Assembly: GCA_023441905.1 (NCBI GenBank)
Contig: JAEZNC010000151.1
Location: forward strand, 1-6,046
Origin: Bacillota bacterium
GTDB lineage: Bacteria; Bacillota; Clostridia; Christensenellales; SZUA-584
Reading direction: 5' to 3'
DNA length: 6,046 nucleotides
Shown: positions 1 to 4,115 of the stretch, in pieces
How positions within the stretch are numbered: position 1 is the first letter of the stretch
Layout of the letters: every line of letters begins with the position of its first letter
Position numbers and translations under genes: made by a program
The notes under the pieces: model-generated
Told to the model about the DNA's origin: nothing
What the model saw: only the letters and a program-made list of their open reading frames with translations
Database searches by the model: none

Positions 1-230
1 CGATTGCAAAAAACTGTGCGCAATATGGCATTACAGCCAATAGTGTAGCACCCGGACTTATTGCGACGGAGATGACGCAGTCGTTTGGGTATGACCCGGA
101 GACTGTGCCGCTCAAGCGTCTCGGAACGGCTGAAGATGTGGCTGATGTTGTTCTTTTCCTGGCGAGCGATTTGTCGAAGTATTTGACTGGCGCATGCATC
201 GATGTAAACGGCGGCATGACAATGTTCTAG
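1..230 (+). CDS. Short-chain dehydrogenase/reductase, FabG-like (C-terminal part only)
   Basis: The frame enters from the left edge (first full codon at base 3) and stops at TAG 228-230, giving about 75 C-terminal residues. The translation carries the SDR segment N-S-V-A-P-G-L-I-A-T-E-M, the conserved N-x-V-x-P-G stretch that follows the catalytic Tyr/Lys helix. It is followed by the family C-terminus: A-E-D-V-A-D-V-V-L-F-L-A-S-D and then Y-L-T-G-x-x-I-D-V-N-G-G. This C-terminus is typical of 3-oxoacyl-ACP reductase (FabG)-like NADPH-dependent reductases, but many other SDR alcohol or sugar dehydrogenases end the same way. The Rossmann nucleotide-binding site and the Tyr-x-x-x-Lys active site lie outside the window, so the substrate cannot be assigned. 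No intrinsic terminator is visible after the stop. Confidence 0.9.
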   Translation, partial: IAKNCAQYGITANSVAPGLIATEMTQSFGYDPETVPLKRLGTAEDVADVVLFLASDLSKYLTGACIDVNGGMTMF

Positions 231-551
231 TGCAACGCCTAAGAACACGCTGGCTAATCGGACAAATAGGGCCCAAAAGTGGTAAAATAGAGAAAACGCA
301 GCGAGACCACAGGATGAAACAGTGGTCTATAATATATAGAACGGTTGGACAGCCGACTATATCACTACACTTATACTAAATTTTCTGTAGTATAGCATAG
401 ATTTTTGAGTGCTATTTAGACCATATAGACATACTAGAATCGTCAGAAATGCCTTTAAATAGGAACATTCGGCTTGCTACCATACGTATTCCGAACCATG
501 GGACTATCGCCTCCTAACCCGATACGATATGAGGCAAAAATCGAATAATAA
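231..551. other. Gene-free stretch with short inverted repeats
   Basis: I see no protein-coding gene in about 320 bases after the reductase stop. The sequence is more AT-rich than its surroundings and stop codons break the frames; the one 61-codon frame here (from 194) begins as an out-of-frame shadow of the reductase. It holds several small palindromes: AGACCAC at 304-310 paired with GTGGTCT at 322-328; TCTATA at 326-331 paired with TATAGA at 335-340; and TATACT at 372-377 paired with AGTATA at 389-394. None has the GC stem plus T-tract of an intrinsic terminator. A TATAAT hexamer at 328-333 lacks a matching -35. It may be eroded or rearranged DNA. Confidence 0.5.
304..340. repeat. Two overlapping perfect inverted repeats
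   Basis: AGACCAC (304-310) and GTGGTCT (322-328) form a perfect 7-bp inverted repeat around an 11-nt loop. The right arm overlaps a second perfect repeat, TCTATA (326-331) / TATAGA (335-340), around a 3-nt loop. The two hairpins cannot form fully together. No T-tract follows, so I do not call a terminator. Function is unknown. Confidence 0.45.
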
Positions 552-591
552 GTTCCCGTAGCTCAGGGCGGATAGAGCGGTCGCCTCCTAA
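507..591. repeat. 11-bp direct repeat TCGCCTCCTAA, 74 bp apart
   Basis: The 11-mer TCGCCTCCTAA occurs at 507-517 and again at 581-591. The second copy is the anticodon stem/loop portion of the tRNA-Arg-like sequence. The first is flanked by TATCG (505-509) and CGATA (520-524), so it can also form a small stem-loop. GCCTC (509-513) can alternatively pair with GAGGC (531-535). The duplication of an anticodon-arm sequence suggests that a second tRNA fragment lies here. Confidence 0.5.
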
Positions 592-622
592 TCGAGACCC
601 CTTTCAAACTATGGAAGGGCGT
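552..622 (+). pseudogene. tRNA-Arg(CCT)-like sequence with decayed 3' half
   Basis: The 5' half reads as a good bacterial tRNA: acceptor strand GTTCCCG (552-558), TA, then D-arm stem GCTC (561-564) pairing with GAGC. After one G come GTCGC and a seven-base anticodon loop CTCCTAA (585-591), which gives anticodon CCT (Arg, AGG codons). After that the structure fails. The 3' anticodon strand TCGAG pairs at only three of five positions. A T-loop-like TTCAAAC (603-609) lies near the right distance, but its flanking stem pairs at only two of five positions. No strand matching the acceptor and no CCA are present. I infer an eroded or truncated tRNA gene, not a functional one. A chance match is unlikely for the 5' half. 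Confidence 0.55.
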
Positions 623-699
623 TTGGCCCAGAAACCCTTATTTCATCAGCAATGAGAGAGACGTTACTTATTGAAACCGACGATTAAAACGACTTAAAT

Positions 700-1239
700 A
701 CCACATTCTACGACGCAGAACTAACGCCTGTCTGTACGACGGAATTCATTGCATTTGCGCAGCGTTATCAGGATTTTAAAGACAGAAACGCGGAGCTGCT
801 CGGCCTCTCGATCGACTCGAACGCTTCACATATCGCATGGCTCATCAACATATATCAAAACACGGGCATCGAGATTCCGTTTCCGGTGATCGCCGACAGA
901 GATATGACGATTGCGAGAATGTACGGCATGATATACCCCGGCGTGAGCGGGACTGAGACTGTGCGCAATGTGTTTTACATCGATCCGAACGGCATCATCC
1001 GGGCGAAACTGATCTATCCGTTGACGAACGGGCGCAATATAGGCGAAATTCTGCGTTTGCTGGATGCGCTGCAGACCACAGACAGAGACAAGGCCGCGAC
1101 ACCGGTCAACTGGCGCCCCGGATTCCCGACGATCATCCCGGTACCGCAGACGGTGGGAGAAGCGATGCAGCGGCTCGATTCGGGCGGCTCTTGCATGGAC
1201 TGGTATTTGTGCTACAATCAACCCAAGGAACTGACTTAA
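700..1239 (+). pseudogene. Peroxiredoxin (Prx6/AhpC-TSA type), N-terminus lost
   Basis: Peroxiredoxins reduce H2O2 and organic peroxides through a peroxidatic cysteine. The frame shows the active-site motif T-P-V-C-T-T-E-F (Cys codon 733-735), then D-R-D-M-T-I-A-R-M-Y-G-M, R-N-V-F-Y-I-D-P-N-G-I-I-R, and the C-terminal domain A-T-P-V-N-W-R-P-G. It ends with C-M-D-W-Y-L-C-Y; this C-x5-C pair (codons 1192-1194 and 1210-1212) is typical of the Prx6-like subfamily of anaerobes and archaea. About 179 residues remain, against roughly 210-220 in the family. Upstream, F-Y-D-A-E-L still aligns with the family's F-Y-P-A-D-F, but then similarity ends and TAA 685-687 interrupts the frame. No start codon lies between that stop and the active site. 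The first in-frame ATG (886) would omit the catalytic Cys, so I call it broken. A terminator follows directly. Confidence 0.8.
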
Positions 1240-1254
1240 GGAGCAAGAAAAAGA

Positions 1255-1281
1255 AAGCGCTGGAGAGGTCCGGCGCTTTTT
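1255..1281 (+). terminator. Intrinsic terminator after the peroxiredoxin
   Basis: AAGCGCTGG (1255-1263) pairs with CCGGCGCTT (1270-1278), a 9-bp stem with one G-T wobble and a 6-nt loop, and runs into TTTTT (1277-1281). It begins 15 bases after the peroxiredoxin stop codon. This is a standard Rho-independent terminator, so the peroxiredoxin was once the last gene of its transcript. Confidence 0.85.
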
Positions 1282-1670
1282 GTAATACCCTTGATCATTT
1301 CATATTATCACTTGTCCTTCTTCCACGTGGCTTTGCATAGGTTTGCCTGCAAATAATGCCGCATAGGTTACTGACCGATCAGATGCTATCACTCGTAACC
1401 ACAAAAGAAGAACTGGTTTCCGCTATGGGGAGTCCGGTTCCGGCGATGTCTCTCTGGGCGGTGATATCACGAATATTATAACTCAGCTGAAAGCCGAACG
1501 TGACGTTATCCTTGTCCTTAATTGTTATGACCTGAAGATACTCATAAACTCCAATTAAGGATATGCAAACGGCATCAAACTTGTGCGCGGCGTCACCCTT
1601 ACCATTCGGGACAGCTGCACGACCGCGACCGGCACGCGGGTATGGCTTCGTCCCACGCTTTCCATATACC
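1282..1670. other. Stretch without a recognisable gene
   Basis: About 390 bases lie between the terminator and the ribosome binding site of the sortase-like ORF. Two antisense frames look protein-like, but I recognise neither. One is a minus-strand frame, stop near 1379 and ATG at 1681, whose C-terminal half contains V-T-F-G-F-Q-L-S-Y-N-I. The other is a plus-strand frame, 1367-1558, containing V-S-L-G-G-D-I-T-N-I-I and ending at TAA 1556-1558, with no good start codon. At most one can be real and both may be remnants. A 9-bp direct repeat GCATAGGTT (1335-1343 and 1361-1369) is also present. Confidence 0.4.
1515..1561. repeat. Perfect 10-bp inverted repeat with 27-nt spacer
   Basis: TCCTTAATTG (1515-1524) is the exact reverse complement of CAATTAAGGA (1552-1561). 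The spacer is 27 nt. No T-tract follows on either side, so it is not an intrinsic terminator. It lies about 110 bases upstream of the sortase-like start and could be an operator or an RNA stem, or a trace of a mobile element. No protein-binding consensus was recognised. Confidence 0.5.
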
Positions 1671-1681
1671 GAGGTAGTCAA

Positions 1682-1984
1682 ATGGTAATGATAAGAAACG
1701 CCATTCAGAGGCTGAAGGTATTGACGAGCAAACTGCCGCTCATCCTGCTGATTTTTTTGTTCGGCGGTATTTGCCTTGCCTATATGCTGGTTTCATACTA
1801 CTTGCAGGAAAGCAGAGACGGGCAAGCATTTCAAAAACTTGCGGATGTTGTGGCAACGCAAGAATCGCCGTTGCCCGATTCCATCGATGCGCTGCCTGCG
1901 GCGTCAGGAGCACCTGAAGCCCGCCAAAGCGGAAGTACGACTTTTAAAGTGAATAGCCCTTCCTCTGATTCAAACGCGCAGTAG
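1682..1984 (+). pseudogene. Probable class B sortase, N-terminal fragment only
   Basis: The start is ATG 1682, with GAGGT at 1671-1675 six bases upstream; a second ATG at 1688 is less well placed. The 100-residue product has a basic N-terminus (M-V-M-I-R-N-A-I-Q-R-L-K), one hydrophobic segment at about residues 17-38, and then Y-Y-L-Q-E-S-R-D-G-Q-A-F-Q-K-L-A-D-V-V. This membrane anchor followed by a charged helix resembles the start of Clostridia class B sortases, the membrane transpeptidases that attach surface proteins to peptidoglycan. A full sortase has over 200 residues and a catalytic His, T-L-x-T-C and Arg; none is present. The last ~75 bases are antisense to the end of the kinase gene and read as a Ser/Ala-rich tail, so I infer a 3' truncation by rearrangement. 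Sortase identity is recalled from pattern only. A small unrelated membrane protein is the alternative. Confidence 0.5.
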
Positions 1985-3186
1985 CCATTATGCTTTTCGG
2001 CAATCATCCTGATGCTTTTAGTGCCAAAGCCATGCTGCGGTTGGGTGCTTTCCGGCAATCCCTCCCGCATTGTAACGGTTCCCCGGTAAGGATTGCTGAT
2101 ATAAATGAGCAGCTTATCTTTATGCGGCTGGCAATTGATGCGCACTATTCGCTGCGTATCCTCGTCCATTTGTGCAGCGGCCCAAACAGCATTATCCAAT
2201 CCGTTAGACAGCAACGCACATAGCTCTGTATCCGAAAGCGACAGGACGGCGGGGATATTGACTTCGGCGCTGAAGGTCACGTCCAGCTGCTTTGCTTTGG
2301 TTGCGAAAGAAGACAAGATCAAATTGACAGCGTTGTTCTCGCAGTATCGCATCGGTACGATCTTGTCTATATCCTTTTGAACCTGTCGTATGTATTCGCC
2401 CGCCATAAAAATCTCGCCGGCTTCAAGATAGCTATTGAGAAGAGAGAGGTGATGGCGCATGTCATGGCGGTAAATCGAGGTCTGCTGCTGCACCTGCTGC
2501 AACGTAAAAATTTCGTTTTTAGCGCGCTCAGATTGCGCTGTGAGTATAGCGTTATCCATCTCCAGCCTGCTGCGTCGCTGGACTTCCTGATGGTAGGCTG
2601 AAACAAACGCCACATAAAAGAGCGCCATCGCTGCGGGGAGAAATTCAATGACAATCCGAACGCCCTTATATAAGGCATCGGTATAAACGGTGGTGGTGTA
2701 GTCAAATATGTAATAAAACAAAGGGAGACCGCCGAATAGCAGCAGTGACTTTTTGGAAAAGGTCATAGCCCGGTAAGCTGCTTTCGCGAAATACCGCATG
2801 AAAAGAAAAAACAGCGAAACCAAAGAAAGTATATAACCCAGCGCATAGGCCAGCGTTGTGCCGAACAGATGAAACGTAACCGCCCCAATCCACTGCGGTA
2901 ACTGACAGCAAAAATATGCGGTTAAAATGCTTGTCAGTGCGACACCCCATGGCCGTTTGAAGCGAAGCACCAACAACAGGAAAGCTGGAAGATGGGAAAT
3001 CAGCGGATAGAGCTTTCTGGTGTTTTCAAGCCCAAGAAGAAAGTAGATAAGTATTTGCACCGTCAGAATGAAAACGCTCAGCACCGCGACCTCTCGGCGC
3101 TCCTTGTTTGAGCTGCAGCCACCCGCAAAGCCGATTGTGAGCAAAGTGCCGTACAGCAGCACAAGCAACCCCAAAATGATCGTCAT
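1831..3186 (-). CDS. AgrC/VirS-type sensor histidine kinase (GHKL ATPase)
   Basis: The start is ATG at 3186, with GGGAG (minus strand, 3198-3194) seven bases upstream; its A is also the last base of the regulator's TGA, so the two genes are translationally coupled. The product is 451 residues. Residues 1-198 carry six or seven hydrophobic membrane segments with no large outside loop, as in quorum-type AgrC receptors. Residues ~200-235 are a polar, probably coiled-coil linker. The kinase core has I-Y-R-H-D-M-R-H-H (phospho-acceptor His241), an N-box L-L-S-N-G-L-D-N (Asn328, Asn332) and an ATP-lid glycine motif H-G-F-G-T-K-S-I (385-392). Family members normally end at about V-V-L-P-L (residue 420). 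Here the frame continues ~30 residues through sequence antisense to the sortase fragment, so the native stop seems lost. Kinase activity is probably retained. The ligand is unknown; a peptide is plausible from the family. Confidence 0.9.
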   Translation of the reverse strand: MTIILGLLVLLYGTLLTIGFAGGCSSNKERREVAVLSVFILTVQILIYFLLGLENTRKLYPLISHLPAFLLLVLRFKRPWGVALTSILTAYFCCQLPQWIGAVTFHLFGTTLAYALGYILSLVSLFFLFMRYFAKAAYRAMTFSKKSLLLFGGLPLFYYIFDYTTTVYTDALYKGVRIVIEFLPAAMALFYVAFVSAYHQEVQRRSRLEMDNAILTAQSERAKNEIFTLQQVQQQTSIYRHDMRHHLSLLNSYLEAGEIFMAGEYIRQVQKDIDKIVPMRYCENNAVNLILSSFATKAKQLDVTFSAEVNIPAVLSLSDTELCALLSNGLDNAVWAAAQMDEDTQRIVRINCQPHKDKLLIYISNPYRGTVTMREGLPESTQPQHGFGTKSIRMIAEKHNGYCAFESEEGLFTLKVVLPLWRASGAPDAAGSASMESGNGDSCVATTSASF

Positions 3187-3908
3187 CACGTAACTCCCTT
3201 TTCCGCAAACAGATGATCCATATATCCCTTGCGTACCTGTGCATAAAGCCGTCGTGAAACCGGTACGACGCTGCCTGTATAAACCAGGATATCTGCAGAG
3301 CGAAGCTCCTGTACTTGCCAAAGGTTAACGATAAACGCTCTGTGTACGCGAATAAATTCCGGTCTTTGTAAAAGGACACCTTCATAATCGGATAGCGGCG
3401 CGACCAGTTCCCGTACACTGCCATCCGTCAAATGAAAGCGCAACATTCTGTTCATGACTTCGACATAGGCAAGCCTGAAAAACGGAATGTTGGCTATGCC
3501 ATTTTGGAACTTGACGGAAAAACCGTCTTCCGGCTTTTGGGCCATGCGAAACAGTTTATCCAAAATCGGAAAAAGATTATCCGCCGTGGCAGGCTTCAGC
3601 AGGTAGGCAAACGCTTCAACAGAATAACTTTCCACAGCGAATTCGGGTGACGAGGTTAAAAACGCGATCTTTATGTCTCCATCAAACTCCCTGACTTCAT
3701 GAGCAATCTCCATCCCGTTTGCCAGCGGCATCATGACATCCAAAAGCAAAAAGTCAAAACCGCCTTTACGCACATCCTCCAGAAGTGCAATACTGTCTGA
3801 ATATGTTATGTAAGTAAAACATGCTTTCGTTTTCTCCCGATAGTCATTCAGCAGCTTCGAGAGTCTGTTCAGCTCTTTTATTTGATCATCACAAACTGCG
3901 ATACGCAT
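3186..3908 (-). CDS. LytTR-family response regulator (AgrA/VirR type)
   Basis: A 240-residue cytoplasmic regulator. The receiver domain (~1-120) starts M-R-I-A-V-C-D-D (acidic pair D7/D8) and has phospho-acceptor Asp57 in L-L-L-D-V-M-M-P, the switch Thr85 and Lys105 in L-L-K-P. The C-terminal ~130-235 is a LytTR DNA-binding domain, with F-I-R-V-H-R-A-F-I-V-N and V-P-V-S-R-R-L-Y-A-Q-V as the typical signature segments. GGGGTGA (3921-3915) lies six bases before ATG 3908, which supports the start. It is the first gene of a two-gene operon with the kinase, and is the kinase's expected phosphorylation partner. LytTR proteins bind tandem repeats about 21-22 bp apart; such a pair lies in the divergent intergenic region, so control of the C11 protease and of its own operon is inferred. 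Confidence 0.93.
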   Translation of the reverse strand: MRIAVCDDQIKELNRLSKLLNDYREKTKACFTYITYSDSIALLEDVRKGGFDFLLLDVMMPLANGMEIAHEVREFDGDIKIAFLTSSPEFAVESYSVEAFAYLLKPATADNLFPILDKLFRMAQKPEDGFSVKFQNGIANIPFFRLAYVEVMNRMLRFHLTDGSVRELVAPLSDYEGVLLQRPEFIRVHRAFIVNLWQVQELRSADILVYTGSVVPVSRRLYAQVRKGYMDHLFAEKGVT

Positions 3909-3948
3909 ATTTGGTCACCCCGTTGATTCATGCACGTTGTATTTTGTT

Positions 3949-3979
3949 ATTTTACCATAAGCAGCTTGTGTGGTGTCAC
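3949..3979 (-). promoter_or_regulatory. Candidate promoter for the regulator-kinase operon
   Basis: On the minus strand, GTGACA (3979-3974) resembles a -35 hexamer (5 of 6) and TAAAAT (3954-3949) a -10 hexamer (5 of 6), separated by 19 bases, slightly longer than the ideal 17. Transcription would begin near 3942, about 35 bases before the regulator start. It is the best match in the intergenic region, but hexamer matches of this quality are common in AT-rich DNA. Confidence 0.4.
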
Positions 3980-4012
3980 TCCTTCTTGACCGTTTACAAC
4001 AAAAAACACCAC
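3970..4012. repeat. 7-bp inverted repeat in the divergent intergenic region
   Basis: GTGGTGT (3970-3976) and ACACCAC (4006-4012) are perfect reverse complements separated by 29 bases. The left arm overlaps the candidate -35 of the regulator operon. The right arm abuts and slightly overlaps the proximal LytTR-like repeat. It could be a dyad used by a second regulator, or chance. Confidence 0.3.
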
Positions 4013-4019
4013 CGTTCAT
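3989..4019 (+). promoter_or_regulatory. Tandem LytTR-type binding sites
   Basis: ACCGTTTAC (3989-3997) and ACCGTTCAT (4011-4019) are direct repeats with a 22-bp period and a 13-bp gap. The known LytTR consensus is [TA][AC][CA]GTTN[AG][TG] twice, separated by 12-13 bp. The second copy matches at every position and the first misses only the last. The repeats read in the direction of the protease gene, like the AgrA boxes before staphylococcal P2. They sit just upstream of a -10-like TATGAT, where a good -35 is missing, as is usual for LytTR-activated promoters. The encoded response regulator is the obvious candidate binder. Confidence 0.7.
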
Positions 4020-4031
4020 GCGTAAAGCGGT

Positions 4032-4037
4032 TATGAT
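4032..4037 (+). promoter_or_regulatory. Candidate -10 element of the C11 protease gene
   Basis: TATGAT differs from TATAAT at one position. It starts 12 bases after the proximal LytTR-like repeat. The bases expected at -35 (around 4009-4014, CACCGT) do not resemble TTGACA and overlap the repeat, which suggests activator dependence. Transcription would begin near 4044 and leave a leader of about 70 bases before the start codon. Confidence 0.45.
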
Positions 4038-4115
4038 AAAAAAATTTTGCTATGTTTGTACTGTGGCATCAGTCAGTGCCTATGGGAAATTATTGTTTAA
4101 ATACAAGGAGAAATC

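Noticed and set aside
304..328. Hairpin AGACCAC/GTGGTCT as a terminator for the reductase
   Set aside because: It has only a 7-bp stem, an 11-nt loop and no T-tract after it, and starts over 70 bases past the stop codon.
231..551. CRISPR array or insertion sequence in the gene-free stretch
   Set aside because: There are no regularly spaced repeats, no transposase fragment in any frame and no flanking terminal inverted repeats of useful length.
826..1221. A 131-codon minus-strand frame over the peroxiredoxin
   Set aside because: It is the antisense shadow of a clearly recognised peroxiredoxin reading frame.
1379..1681. A 100-codon minus-strand frame upstream of the sortase-like ORF
   Set aside because: No recognisable family; its first third is antisense to GC-rich sequence with a biased Arg/Gly/Pro composition and I see no ribosome binding site before its ATG. 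A competing plus-strand frame is equally protein-like, so I did not annotate either as a gene.
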